Below the pieces are notes generated by a model. That model was not told the DNA's origin. It saw nothing but the letters and a program-made list of their open reading frames with translations, and did not search any database. Below, piece by piece: positions 24,578 through 31,873 of a DNA stretch of 64,000 nt. The translations under genes and the position numbers were made by a program. This DNA comes from an uncultured Christensenella sp. (GTDB taxonomy: Bacteria > Bacillota > Clostridia > Christensenellales > Borkfalkiaceae): positions 1 to 64,000 of the forward strand of contig CAJTKX010000002.1 in assembly GCA_910577055.1 (NCBI GenBank), read 5' to 3'. Numbering within the stretch: position 1 is the stretch's first letter; each line of letters begins with the position of its first letter.

Positions 24578-25453
24578 TTACTCGATATTTTGGACTTGCT
24601 CACGCACTTTTTCGATTTCGTTTTTCAATGCAAGCCCCAATCTTGTTATTTCCAAATCGTTTGATTTTGAACATATAGTGTTTGTTTCGCGGTTAAATTC
24701 TTGCACTAAAAAGTCAAGCTTTCTTCCGACGAGCTTTTCACGGCAGATTTCGCGAAACTGCGAGATATGCGAGTGAAGGCGGGTTAATTCTTCGTCGATA
24801 TTGCTTTTATCGGCAAATAGCGCGGCTTCGGTCAAAAGCCGACCTTCGTCCACTTCAACGCCCTCCAAAATCTTTTTCATTTTGGTTTCGAGCTTTTGTC
24901 TGTAATTTTGCGCAACAACGGGCGCGCGGGCTTCGACCTCGACAACAAGGCGCTCGATTGTTTTCATACGCGAAAGCATATCTTCTTCAAGCTTTTTGCC
25001 CTCCACCTCGCGCATAGCGTTAAGCTTGTCGAGCGCGCCGGAAAGCGCGGACTTTAAAGCCGTCAAAATTTCCTCGTCGGCAGAGGCAACGTCCTCCGTC
25101 TTAATCACGTCGGGATAGCGCAGAACGCCGCTGACGCTGATATCGTCTTGAATTTTGGGGAAAAGCTTTTTTATGCGGGCTGCCGCCGCGACGTAGGACT
25201 TAGCCGTTTCTTCATCCAAATAAATTGACTTTTCACGCTCGCGCTTATCAGAAAGAGTAACGAATATATCGGCGTGACCGCGGGTTAGCTTTTCGCGGAG
25301 AACCGTGCGAACGGTTTCTTCGTGAGCGGCTAAAATTCTCGGAGCTTTTACGGACGCGTCAAGATAACGGTTGTTTACCGTTTTTATCTCGACCGTAAGT
25401 TCTACGCCGCCCTTTTTATATTCGCCCCTGCCGTAACCCGTCATACTGTACAT
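24578..25453 (-). CDS. yicC: YicC family protein (putative endoribonuclease)
   Basis: 291 residues, standard length. It has the conserved start MYSMTGYGRGE, the segment EIKTVNNRYLD, and a C-terminal part ending LKNEIEKVREQVQNIE. E. coli YicC has been described as an RNase-type protein. In Bacillota it heads the gmk-rpoZ cluster as here. It is the first gene behind the promoter at 25493. Confidence 0.93.
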   Translation of the reverse strand: MYSMTGYGRGEYKKGGVELTVEIKTVNNRYLDASVKAPRILAAHEETVRTVLREKLTRGHADIFVTLSDKREREKSIYLDEETAKSYVAAAARIKKLFPKIQDDISVSGVLRYPDVIKTEDVASADEEILTALKSALSGALDKLNAMREVEGKKLEEDMLSRMKTIERLVVEVEARAPVVAQNYRQKLETKMKKILEGVEVDEGRLLTEAALFADKSNIDEELTRLHSHISQFREICREKLVGRKLDFLVQEFNRETNTICSKSNDLEITRLGLALKNEIEKVREQVQNIE

Positions 25454-25492
25454 TTTATACCTCAGCTAAGCCATAAATTATTATATAATTTA

Positions 25493-25521
25493 ATTATAGC
25501 AAGCTTTTTTTGAAATTACAA
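25493..25521 (-). promoter_or_regulatory. promoter of the yicC-gmk-rpoZ-priA operon
   Basis: TTGTAA (25516-25521), 17-bp spacer, TATAAT (25493-25498). The genes from yicC through to rpe run on one strand with small gaps, so this may drive the whole block. Confidence 0.7.
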
Positions 25522-25526
25522 GCAAA

Positions 25527-25560
25527 AGCGGCGATTTGAAAAATTTTTCAAATCGCCGCT
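25527..25560 (-). terminator. terminator after the acetyltransferase gene
   Basis: A 17-bp perfect inverted repeat (AGCGGCGATTTGAAAAA and its complement) without free loop bases, followed on the minus strand by a T-rich tail. Confidence 0.85.
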
Positions 25561-25567
25561 TGCTTAA

Positions 25568-26185
25568 TTAAAAAAGCTCTTTTTTCAGCTCGATTGCGTC
25601 CTTTGCGGTAATTTTACGCACGGGTTTACAAGGAACGCCGTACGCAAGAGTGTTATCGGGTATTTCCCCCGCAACTACCGCGCCCGCGCCGATTACGCAG
25701 CCCGAGCCTATTTTTGCGCCGGCAAGAATGGTTACGTTGCCCGCAATCCAACAGTTATCGCCTATGATGATAGGCGCGCCGTACTCTTTATCGGTGATAT
25801 AGCCTTTCTCGTGTAAATAAGGGTTTCTGTCCTCGTATCTAAACGGGTGAATGGGTGTAAGTATAGATACGTTCGGCCCCAAAAAAACGTTGTCGCCGAT
25901 AGTTACCGGACAAGTATCCAAGACGGTCAAATTAAAGTTTGCGTAAAAGTTTTTGCCGACTTTTGTAAACACTCCGTAATCGAATTGAACGGGACCTTGA
26001 AGATAAGTTCCCGCACCCTTGTTAGGCAGAATTTCCGCAAGAAGTTTTTCCCTTTTTTTAAACTTCGTATCGGGGGTGTTGTTGTACTTTAAGCACAGCG
26101 CGTGGGTGCGCGAGCTTATTGCCCTTAGCTCTTCATCGTGCGGGTCATAGATTTTCCCCGCAAGCATCTTTTCTTTCTCTGTCAT
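25568..26185 (-). CDS. sugar O-acetyltransferase (maltose/galactoside acetyltransferase family)
   Basis: 205 residues. An N-terminal helical Mac domain (MTEKEKMLAGKIYDP, about 1-55) precedes left-handed beta-helix hexapeptide repeats (VTIGDNVFLGPNVSI, IIIGDNCWIAGNVTIL, GSGCVIGAGAVV). The active-site His is in ILTPIHPF. It uses acetyl-CoA to acetylate sugars; the physiological substrate is unknown. It is monocistronic with its own promoter. Confidence 0.9.
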   Translation of the reverse strand: MTEKEKMLAGKIYDPHDEELRAISSRTHALCLKYNNTPDTKFKKREKLLAEILPNKGAGTYLQGPVQFDYGVFTKVGKNFYANFNLTVLDTCPVTIGDNVFLGPNVSILTPIHPFRYEDRNPYLHEKGYITDKEYGAPIIIGDNCWIAGNVTILAGAKIGSGCVIGAGAVVAGEIPDNTLAYGVPCKPVRKITAKDAIELKKELF

Positions 26186-26204
26186 AATTCAGCTCCGCAA
26201 CTTT

Positions 26205-26232
26205 ATTATACTATACTTTACGCAGCTGTCAA
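26205..26232 (-). promoter_or_regulatory. promoter of the sugar acetyltransferase gene
   Basis: TTGACA (26227-26232), 16-bp spacer, TATAAT (26205-26210). It begins three bases beyond the stop codon of the neighbouring gene. Confidence 0.78.
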
Positions 26233-26235
26233 GTC

Positions 26236-26907
26236 TTAATAATCGTTTTTTGCGTCGGCGGTAATGCCCTTTATACGCGTGGTAACTAAGTGATAATTGT
26301 TGCGCGGGCTTACGTCGAATAGGGTGATATTTTGGGTAGAAGTTGCGATTGCCCCCGATATATCAGCGAAATAAGCCGTTTTCCCCGCCGTCATTATAAC
26401 GGGTATTCCGTACAAATACGAGTAGGCGCGAATGAGCAACGGCGGCACGCTGTCACGCAGTTCTTCGAGCACGGCGATTACTACGTTACAGCCGCACATG
26501 GACAAGCTTTTGAAGGTATCGGGGAAAAGCAAATCGTTTTCGACGCACAGCCCGACCTTACAGCCGTTCACCTTATAAAAACCGAGCGACGAGCCACTTT
26601 TATAATCCTCGCAGTCCAAGACGTGCAACATATCGGATATGCCGAGAAGCTTGCCCCTATCCGATACGGCGGCGGACTTACGCACAAGCCCGCGGCTTAC
26701 CGTTTTACAGCCGCAGACCAAGCCGCAGTCGGCATCCTTGGAAAGCCTTGCAACCTTATCGAACTTATCCGTTTCGCCTTTAAGCTCTTTTTCATAGTCC
26801 ACTTCGCCCAAGCCGCCGAAACCGAAAATTGCAACGTCGCAGTCGGGCAAATAGTCCCTATCCTCCACCGTGCCGTCGTTAACCACGCAGAATACCATAT
26901 TGTACAT
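26236..26907 (-). CDS. nitrilase-superfamily-like protein, probably lacking a catalytic lysine
   Basis: 223 residues resembling a carbon-nitrogen hydrolase. The nucleophile-type Cys lies in KVGLCVENDLLFPD (about residue 137), in the usual kvGl.iCyD..fPe context. A candidate Glu is in FGGLGEVDYE (about 38). Where active members have the Lys of yrKihL, this protein reads GISDMLHVLD, so the lysine appears replaced. It is also shorter than the usual 260-300 residues. Enzyme activity is therefore doubtful. It may be a binding protein or a decaying gene. It is divergent from the M1 peptidase. Confidence 0.6.
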   Translation of the reverse strand: MYNMVFCVVNDGTVEDRDYLPDCDVAIFGFGGLGEVDYEKELKGETDKFDKVARLSKDADCGLVCGCKTVSRGLVRKSAAVSDRGKLLGISDMLHVLDCEDYKSGSSLGFYKVNGCKVGLCVENDLLFPDTFKSLSMCGCNVVIAVLEELRDSVPPLLIRAYSYLYGIPVIMTAGKTAYFADISGAIATSTQNITLFDVSPRNNYHLVTTRIKGITADAKNDY

Positions 26908-27009
26908 TTTATTACGGCAAGGCGAAATATGTTAAAATTCGGTGTTATTTGATTTTAAAGACGCATATCTTATTTAAAAAGCGCGATTTGCGTCCATTGA
27001 GGTGAAAAA

Positions 27010-28461
27010 TTGAAAAAATTTATTTCTGTTATACTTATCGTATGCGCAATTTCGTTTTGCGTTACGCTCTCGGCTTGCAACAAGGACGAAGGCAAGACGA
27101 CCTTATACAATATAACTTGCACTTACGAGGACGAAACGGGAACTCTTTCCGGAATAATGAACGTAGATTATTACAATAATACGAACACGGAAATTTCGGA
27201 TTTGAAGTTCAACCTTTACGGCAATGCGTTTAGGGACGGCGCGCAGTACTCGCCCGTTTCGGATACATATAAAAACCGCGCTTACTATGCCGGGGAAAGC
27301 TACGGCAAAATGGAAATTACCAACGTGGAAAATTGCGCGGGTTGGACGGTTGCCGGCGAGGACGAAAATATACTTACCGTAAACCTATTGACCCCCATAT
27401 ATCCCGAAGATAACACGGTTTTGACAGTTTATTACACCCTTACGCTTGCGAAAGTAAACCACCGTACGGGCATAACCGCGAACGCAGTGAATTTGGGTAA
27501 TTTTTATCCCGTTTTGTGCGGGCGTAATACCGAGGGCTTTGTAGAGTGCAACTATTACTATTGCGGCGACCCGTTCTATTCCGAATGCGCTAATTACAGC
27601 GTTACGATAGATATGCCCGAAAAGTATACTTGCGCAAGCAGCGGCAAGCTGACGGACGAAACTTGCGTGAACGGCAGAAAAAGATGCAGCTACGCCTTAA
27701 ACGGCGCGCGCGACTTTGCAATGGTTCTTTCCGAGAAGTTCGAGGTTGTTTCCGAAACGGTGAACGGAACGGAAGTAAGTTATTATTATGTAACCGACGC
27801 GACCCCTCAAAATTCTTTGGCGGCGGCGTGCGAAAGCTTAAAGTATTTTTCGGAAACGTTCGGAAAGTACGCCTATCCCACTCTTTCCGTGGTGCAAACG
27901 GGGTTCTGCTACGGAGGTATGGAATACCCCGCCCTTACGATGATTGCCGAGGGATTGGACGCAGATAACAATATTTACACGATAGTGCACGAAAACGCGC
28001 ATCAATGGTGGTACGCGATGGTGGGCAACGACCAGATGAACGACGCTTGGCAAGACGAGGGCTTGGCGGAATACTCCACTTTGATGTTCTTTGAAAGCCA
28101 CCCCAATTACGGGTTTACGCGAAAGGGCATGATTAACTCTGCAACTAGCTATTATAGGGCGTTTTTTACGGTGTTCAGTCAGCTTAACGACGTTGCCGAT
28201 ACGCGCATGCACAGACATTTGAGCGAGTACAAGAGCGAGCTTGAATACAACAACATTACCTACAACAAGGGTATGATTCTATTCGATATGTTGCGCACGT
28301 CTTTGGGCGACGACAAATTCGTAAGCGGGTTGCAAAAGTATTTCAGTGACAACTGCGGTAAAATTGCAAGCGCCGACGAACTTATAGGTTGCTTTATAAA
28401 AAGCGGCGTCGACGTCGAGGGGCTGTTTAACTCGTTTTTGGACGGAAAGATTTTGATTTGA
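27010..28461 (+). CDS. lipoprotein M1 family metallopeptidase
   Basis: 483 residues. A signal peptide ends in the lipobox LSAC (Cys about 22), so it is membrane-tethered outside the cell. The zinc site HENAHQWWYAMVG (about 330), followed by DEGLAEYS 18 residues later, gives the gluzincin HExxH-E arrangement. The exopeptidase loop GGMEYP precedes it. The protein is shorter than full aminopeptidase N and lacks the large C-terminal helical domain. It probably trims peptides at the cell surface. The start is a TTG behind GAGGTG. Confidence 0.88.
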   Translation: MKKFISVILIVCAISFCVTLSACNKDEGKTTLYNITCTYEDETGTLSGIMNVDYYNNTNTEISDLKFNLYGNAFRDGAQYSPVSDTYKNRAYYAGESYGKMEITNVENCAGWTVAGEDENILTVNLLTPIYPEDNTVLTVYYTLTLAKVNHRTGITANAVNLGNFYPVLCGRNTEGFVECNYYYCGDPFYSECANYSVTIDMPEKYTCASSGKLTDETCVNGRKRCSYALNGARDFAMVLSEKFEVVSETVNGTEVSYYYVTDATPQNSLAAACESLKYFSETFGKYAYPTLSVVQTGFCYGGMEYPALTMIAEGLDADNNIYTIVHENAHQWWYAMVGNDQMNDAWQDEGLAEYSTLMFFESHPNYGFTRKGMINSATSYYRAFFTVFSQLNDVADTRMHRHLSEYKSELEYNNITYNKGMILFDMLRTSLGDDKFVSGLQKYFSDNCGKIASADELIGCFIKSGVDVEGLFNSFLDGKILI

Positions 28462-28473
28462 CAATTTTAAAAA

Positions 28474-28501
28474 CCCGCCCGCAAGTATTCTTGCGGGCGG
28501 G
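28474..28501. terminator. bidirectional terminator between the M1 peptidase and the XRE gene
   Basis: 12-bp perfect stem CCCGCCCGCAAG with a TATT loop; A- and T-rich flanks on both sides. Confidence 0.9.
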
Positions 28502-28512
28502 CTTTAATTATT

Positions 28513-28713
28513 TTAATCTTTGACGTATTCGATTATATCTTCCACATTGCAATCCAAAATTTTGCATAAGTCGTCTATCTTTGCGGTGGTTATACCTTTG
28601 CCCTTACGCAATCTGTCTATTGTTCCGCTACTTATTCCGTAAGTATTGATAAGCACATAAGTTGATATTCTCTTTTCTTTCATTGTTTTCCACAACGGCA
28701 AGTAACTTATCAT
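28513..28713 (-). CDS. small XRE/Cro-family transcriptional regulator
   Basis: A 66-residue single-domain helix-turn-helix protein. It begins MISYLPLWKTMKEKRISTYV, typical of the short Cro/C1-type family. Recognition region: GISSGTIDRLRKGKGI. The tail DLCKILDCNVEDIIEY is also typical. The ATG lies seven bases from a perfect -10 box and has no ribosome site, so the mRNA is probably leaderless, as for lambda cI from PRM. Direct repeats of ATGGCTA in its promoter are candidate operators, which suggests autoregulation. Confidence 0.88.
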   Translation of the reverse strand: MISYLPLWKTMKEKRISTYVLINTYGISSGTIDRLRKGKGITTAKIDDLCKILDCNVEDIIEYVKD

Positions 28714-28720
28714 ATTTAAA

Positions 28721-28771
28721 ATTATAAAATATGGCTACTTAGTTGACAAGGGTTATAATTATGGCTATAAA
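28721..28771. promoter_or_regulatory. overlapping divergent promoters with direct-repeat operators
   Basis: Minus strand: TTGTCA (28744-28749), 17 bp, TATAAT (28721-28726), driving the XRE gene. Plus strand: TTGACA (28743-28748), 17 bp, TATAAA (28766-28771). The two -35 boxes occupy the same bases, so only one polymerase can bind at a time. ATGGCTA occurs at 28731-28737 and 28761-28767, exactly 30 bp apart, each preceded by a TTATAA-type run; these are candidate operators on either side of the shared -35. Confidence 0.75.
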
Positions 28772-28777
28772 GCAAAG

Positions 28778-28876
28778 TAATAAAACTTTATAACGGACAG
28801 AAGTTTCATCTGACGTTGCATCAATTTTAAAGTTAAAGCCCGCGGGACGTAAACGCGACCCGCGGGCTTTAATTTT
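28778..28876 (+). ncRNA. candidate small RNA ending in an intrinsic terminator
   Basis: The plus-strand promoter at 28743-28771 would start a transcript near 28778. It runs about 95 nt, contains no ATG ORF, and ends at a 12-bp perfect hairpin AAAGCCCGCGGG (28835-28846) with its partner at 28859-28870, followed by AATTTTG. It shares its -35 box with the XRE gene. It may be an sRNA or a by-product of the divergent promoter. Confidence 0.45.
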
Positions 28877-28900
28877 GCGTAAAATATTTATAACTTTAAC

Positions 28901-28929
28901 TTGCAATTTGAAATATAATAATATATAAT
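28901..28929 (+). promoter_or_regulatory. promoter of the leader-peptide/corA unit
   Basis: TTGCAA (28901-28906), 17-bp spacer, TATAAT (28924-28929). Predicted start near 28936, about 20 nt before the leader ORF. Confidence 0.75.
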
Positions 28930-28955
28930 AGTTATACTATTTTTAGGAGTTCGTT

Positions 28956-28991
28956 ATGGACGTGCCCGACAGTTGTTATTTAACTTTATAA
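28956..28991 (+). CDS. 11-residue leader peptide upstream of corA
   Basis: Reads MDVPDSCYLTL and stop, with AGGAG seven bases before the ATG. It lies between a good promoter and an intrinsic terminator that precedes corA. The early Asp/Pro-rich stretch (M-D-V-P-D) recalls the acidic/proline nascent chains reported to destabilise ribosomes at low Mg2+ in mgtL-type leaders. The function is inferred from layout and composition only. Confidence 0.6.
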   Translation: MDVPDSCYLTL

Positions 28992-28998
28992 TGCAATA

Positions 28999-29054
28999 AA
29001 TTCCGTACAAAAGCGTAAATTTGTCTTGCACGGAATTGTTCCGTGCATTTTTTT
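28999..29054 (+). promoter_or_regulatory. transcription attenuator (terminator versus antiterminator) before corA
   Basis: Terminator: TGCACGGAA (29027-29035), loop TTG, TTCCGTGCA (29039-29047), then seven T (29048-29054). Antiterminator: AATTCCGTACA (28999-29009) can pair with 29027-29037 (10 of 11 pairs), which uses up the left arm of the terminator. The antiterminator arm starts eight bases after the leader stop codon, so a ribosome held there would cover it. Confidence 0.72.
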
Positions 29055-29077
29055 GACGAATTTATGAGGTGAGACTT

Positions 29078-30082
29078 ATGGTAAAGTTCTTTTTCTCTGC
29101 CGCAGACGGAAAGTTGGAAAGGTCCGACAAATTTTTAAATAAGTGCTGGGTTGATATGGTTGACCCTACCGACGACGAGTGCGAAGACGTTGCCGCTATT
29201 TCCGGCGTGCCCGAAGATATGATTAAAGCTGCCCTCGATGAAGAGGAGCGCGCGCGTTCGGAGTTTGACGAGGGGTGCAGCATGTTCGTCGTGGACTGCC
29301 CTATTATGGAAGAAGGCGCCAACGGCGACAGCTATACCACCCTTCCTTTATCTATTATTTATAATTCGAACTGTATTATCACGGTTAGCTTGAAGGGCAA
29401 CACCGTTTTAAAAGAATTTATTACGGGCAGAGAGCGCGTTTTTTGCGATAAACCCGTACACTTTGCGCTTACTTTTATGTTGAATAACGCAAAAAGATTT
29501 TTGTACTGTCTGAAACAGATTGACAGAAAAAATCACCGTATTCAAAACGAAGTGGGCAGAACGATGAAAAATACCGAAATTATTCAGCTTTTGGATTTGC
29601 AAAACTCGTTGGTATATTTTTCTACCTCTTTGACGGCGAACGAACGCGTACATGAAAAGCTTTCTAAGGTAGAGGCAGTGAAAAGCCACGAAGATTACGA
29701 GGATTTGTACGAAGACGTAAGCATTGAAAATAAACAGGCGATAGAAACTTGTAATATTTATAAAAACATTTTAAGCGTGACGATGGACGCGTACGGTTCG
29801 GTTATTTCCAATAACTCGAACGACTCGATGCGGAAACTGACGATTATCACGGTGCTGCTTGCGGTGCCGACGATGATTGCGGGGTTTTGGGGTATGAATA
29901 TGCCCGTACCCTTTCAAAACGGATATAATTTTTTGCAGACCGGTTGGTTTTGGCTGGTAGTATTCGGCACGATTTTACTTACTGCGGCGATTGCCGTGAT
30001 TATTATAAAGGGTAACCCGTTAAAACGCGCAAACAAGCCGAAAAAGCGGAAAAGACGGGATAAAAAAGATAAAAACAAATAG
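29078..30082 (+). CDS. corA: CorA family magnesium/divalent cation transporter
   Basis: 334 residues from the ATG at 29078, behind GAGGTGAG; an upstream in-frame GTG overlaps the ribosome site. A large N-terminal cytoplasmic domain is followed by two C-terminal membrane helices (about 260-282 and 292-315), with the selectivity motif GMN in FWGMNMPVPF between them, then a strongly basic tail. It is a pentameric channel-like importer of Mg2+. Expression appears to be controlled by the leader-peptide attenuator just upstream. Confidence 0.93.
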   Translation: MVKFFFSAADGKLERSDKFLNKCWVDMVDPTDDECEDVAAISGVPEDMIKAALDEEERARSEFDEGCSMFVVDCPIMEEGANGDSYTTLPLSIIYNSNCIITVSLKGNTVLKEFITGRERVFCDKPVHFALTFMLNNAKRFLYCLKQIDRKNHRIQNEVGRTMKNTEIIQLLDLQNSLVYFSTSLTANERVHEKLSKVEAVKSHEDYEDLYEDVSIENKQAIETCNIYKNILSVTMDAYGSVISNNSNDSMRKLTIITVLLAVPTMIAGFWGMNMPVPFQNGYNFLQTGWFWLVVFGTILLTAAIAVIIIKGNPLKRANKPKKRKRRDKKDKNK

Positions 30083-30091
30083 CTTTATCGG

Positions 30092-30117
30092 GGCGGTTTT
30101 AAATAACCGCCTTTTTT
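30092..30117 (+). terminator. corA terminator
   Basis: Stem GGCGGTT/AACCGCC (30092-30098, 30105-30111) with a 6-nt loop, followed by six T. Confidence 0.92.
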
Positions 30118-30193
30118 GTTGCAAAAAAATTTATTTACAAGGTTTAATTTTGTAATTTAAGGCAATAACCAACCCGTAAAAAGGGGTGCGGTG

Positions 30194-30613
30194 ATGCAAC
30201 TTATAAGACTGTTTTTTTTGACGATATCAGCTGTATTCGTACTTGCGGCAGTAGCTTTTTTGCCGCAAAACTTGTGTTTTGAAAGCGGCAGCACCTATAC
30301 CTTCTATTGCGGAACGAGTTCGGCAGACTGCAAAACAGTGACCGTGCATAACTTCGCCGCAGCGCAAAAGCTGTGTCTTAAAAATGTTTGCGGAGAAAGT
30401 ACGGATTACGAAAACTTCGATTTGGATAGCTTTTTGGAGAGCATAGACGGGAAAGTTGTGTTCGAAGAAGAGTTTTCTGACGGAGTTAACTATTACTGCA
30501 CGGCAGACTTGCCCTATTCCGTTAACGTAAATAATCAAAAGATTAACCTGCATATCGCCGTAAAAGGCAATGCGGCAAGAGTGGCGTCGCCGATTATTTT
30601 CGGCGGATACTGA
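30194..30613 (+). CDS. secreted or membrane-anchored protein of unknown function upstream of a SpoIIQ-like gene
   Basis: 139 residues from the ATG at 30194, behind AAGGGGTG; an in-frame GTG one codon earlier is possible. A hydrophobic N-terminus (about 3-22) looks like a signal anchor. The rest is Cys- and acid-rich and ends VNLHIAV-type strands then SPIIFGGY (my reading; exact text NLHIAVKG). Because Bacillus has ywmB near spoIIQ, a YwmB-like identity is possible but weak. I do not recognise it with confidence. Confidence 0.55.
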   Translation: MQLIRLFFLTISAVFVLAAVAFLPQNLCFESGSTYTFYCGTSSADCKTVTVHNFAAAQKLCLKNVCGESTDYENFDLDSFLESIDGKVVFEEEFSDGVNYYCTADLPYSVNVNNQKINLHIAVKGNAARVASPIIFGGY

Positions 30614-30660
30614 ATAAAAGGCTTAAATGCTGTCAAGAAAATATAAAAAGGAGTTAAAAA

Positions 30661-31305
30661 ATGAAAAACAAGCAAAAAACCCAACCTACGAAGAAAAAAA
30701 TATTAACGTACTACCTCATTTTGGCGGCTTGCCTTTTGGTAATTGCCGCAGTAGTTGTCGGAGTGGTATTCGGCGTTAAACCTTCAAACGAAGGCAACCC
30801 CTCGATTGACGGGGGCACGACGCAAGACCCCACCACCCCGCCCGACGGTGAACCCGACGACAAAGACCCCGTGCAAGATACCTCCTCTAAATACGAATTT
30901 ATTGCGCCCGTAAAAAGCGTAGTCGTATCGCAAGCGCATGTGTTCTGGCACAATCAAACTTTGAATATCTACCGTTTGCATGAGGGTATGGACTTCGAAT
31001 GCGCTGCGGGAACGGAAGTTCTTGCCGCCGTTGACGGAACCGTTAAAAGCGTTTACACGAACGACAGACTTTACGGCGCTATGATTGAAATAGAGCACGC
31101 GGACGGCGTAAGAACGGTTTATAAATTTGTTGAGCCGTTGGAAACCTTAAAGGTCGGCGCAGAAGTCAGCCGTGGCGACGTTATAGCAAAAGTTGCGGCA
31201 GCAACGGGTACGGAAAATGCGGACGGCGACCATTTGCACTTCGAAGTGTATAAAAATGATAAAATACAGAACCCCGACACTTATTTAAAATTAATTTCAA
31301 AGTAA
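30661..31305 (+). CDS. M23 family peptidase, SpoIIQ-like
   Basis: 214 residues: a short basic cytoplasmic N-terminus, one membrane helix (about 15-40), a Pro/Asp/Gly-rich linker (about 45-78), then a LytM domain. Zinc ligands appear intact: HEGMD (His and Asp) and DHLHFE (HxH). In sporulation, SpoIIQ in the forespore membrane pairs with SpoIIIAH; Bacillus SpoIIQ lacks a full zinc site, while clostridial forms often keep it. It could instead be a vegetative cell-wall peptidase. It is co-directional with the gene at 30194, 47 bp away, with AAAAGGAG. Confidence 0.78.
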   Translation: MKNKQKTQPTKKKILTYYLILAACLLVIAAVVVGVVFGVKPSNEGNPSIDGGTTQDPTTPPDGEPDDKDPVQDTSSKYEFIAPVKSVVVSQAHVFWHNQTLNIYRLHEGMDFECAAGTEVLAAVDGTVKSVYTNDRLYGAMIEIEHADGVRTVYKFVEPLETLKVGAEVSRGDVIAKVAAATGTENADGDHLHFEVYKNDKIQNPDTYLKLISK

Positions 31306-31328
31306 TTTTACCCCCTTCATTTTCATTT

Positions 31329-31367
31329 GGCGCCCGCGGAAAAAACTTTTTCCGCGGGCGCCTTTTT
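31329..31367 (+). terminator. terminator after the SpoIIQ-like gene
   Basis: 16-bp perfect stem GGCGCCCGCGGAAAAA (31329-31344) and its complement (31347-31362), then five T. Between here and the peptide promoter (31368-31557) I see only AT-rich regulatory sequence. Confidence 0.93.
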
Positions 31368-31427
31368 CGTTTGTTTGATTGGCTTTTTCAAATTCATTAG
31401 GCGCGTTGATAGTTGCAATAAAAAAAT

Positions 31428-31567
31428 GTTAGTTTTGATAAAATATCACATTGAAAATTTTCATATTTTTGTTAAGTTAACAGTAATTATCCAAACTAAC
31501 ATAAAATAGTGATAGAAACTAACAAAAATTAAATTTTTAAAATTTTTTCAAATGTTATTGACTAACA
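31428..31567. promoter_or_regulatory. repeated ACTAACA motif upstream of the tandem peptide genes
   Basis: TGTTAGTTT (31428-31436, inverted), AAACTAACA (31493-31501), AAACTAACA (31516-31524) and ACTAACA (31561-31567). The last copy overlaps the -35 box TTGACT. The palindrome GTTAAGTTAAC (31471-31481) lies among them. Multiple copies in one promoter region suggest a regulator-binding array. Confidence 0.5.
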
Positions 31568-31586
31568 AAAAGCTCGGTGCTATACT
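31558..31586 (+). promoter_or_regulatory. promoter of the tandem 31-residue peptide genes
   Basis: TTGACT (31558-31563), 17-bp spacer, TATACT (31581-31586). Transcription would begin near 31593, some 24 nt before the first ATG. Confidence 0.8.
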
Positions 31587-31616
31587 GCAAGTGCAATCAA
31601 GGTTCGGAGGTAAAAA

Positions 31617-31712
31617 ATGCTTTACGATTTTATTGAAGAATTCAACGACAGCGGGAAGGTCTTTGTCCTTGGATACGCAGTTTTGAACAATTTTTTAACT
31701 TGCGGAAGATAA
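31617..31712 (+). CDS. 31-residue peptide A of unknown function
   Basis: ATG behind CGGAGGT. It starts MLYDFIEEFNDSGK and ends GYAVLNNFLTCGR. No signal peptide, membrane segment or double-glycine leader is visible. The C-terminus shares the pattern Y-x-V-L-N ... C-x-R with peptide B, and the N-terminus shares an acidic amphipathic start (LYD/IYE). It is the first gene of a two-gene unit with its own promoter and terminator. It could be a signalling peptide, a modified-peptide precursor or a small regulatory protein; nothing here decides. Confidence 0.6.
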   Translation: MLYDFIEEFNDSGKVFVLGYAVLNNFLTCGR

Positions 31713-31751
31713 GTGAAATAATAAATTCAATACGCATAAGGAGGTGCAGAA

Positions 31752-31847
31752 ATGTATATTTATGAAAAACTTGACGCGCTTGACGAAAGAGTTGACAACT
31801 ACGGCGTTTCACCTTTAAGCTACGTCGTGTTGAACTGCGCAAGATAA
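31752..31847 (+). CDS. 31-residue peptide B of unknown function
   Basis: ATG behind a very strong ribosome site AAGGAGGTG. Exactly as long as peptide A. It starts MYIYEKLDALDERVDNYG and ends SYVVLNCAR. The shared Cys-x-Arg end, with a single Cys per peptide, is the clearest common feature. Codon use and the ribosome site are gene-like. A terminator (31874) follows. Its convergent neighbour is a MocR regulator. I know no family for it. Confidence 0.6.
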   Translation: MYIYEKLDALDERVDNYGVSPLSYVVLNCAR

Positions 31848-31873
31848 TCGCACGCAAAAATAACAATGAGAAC

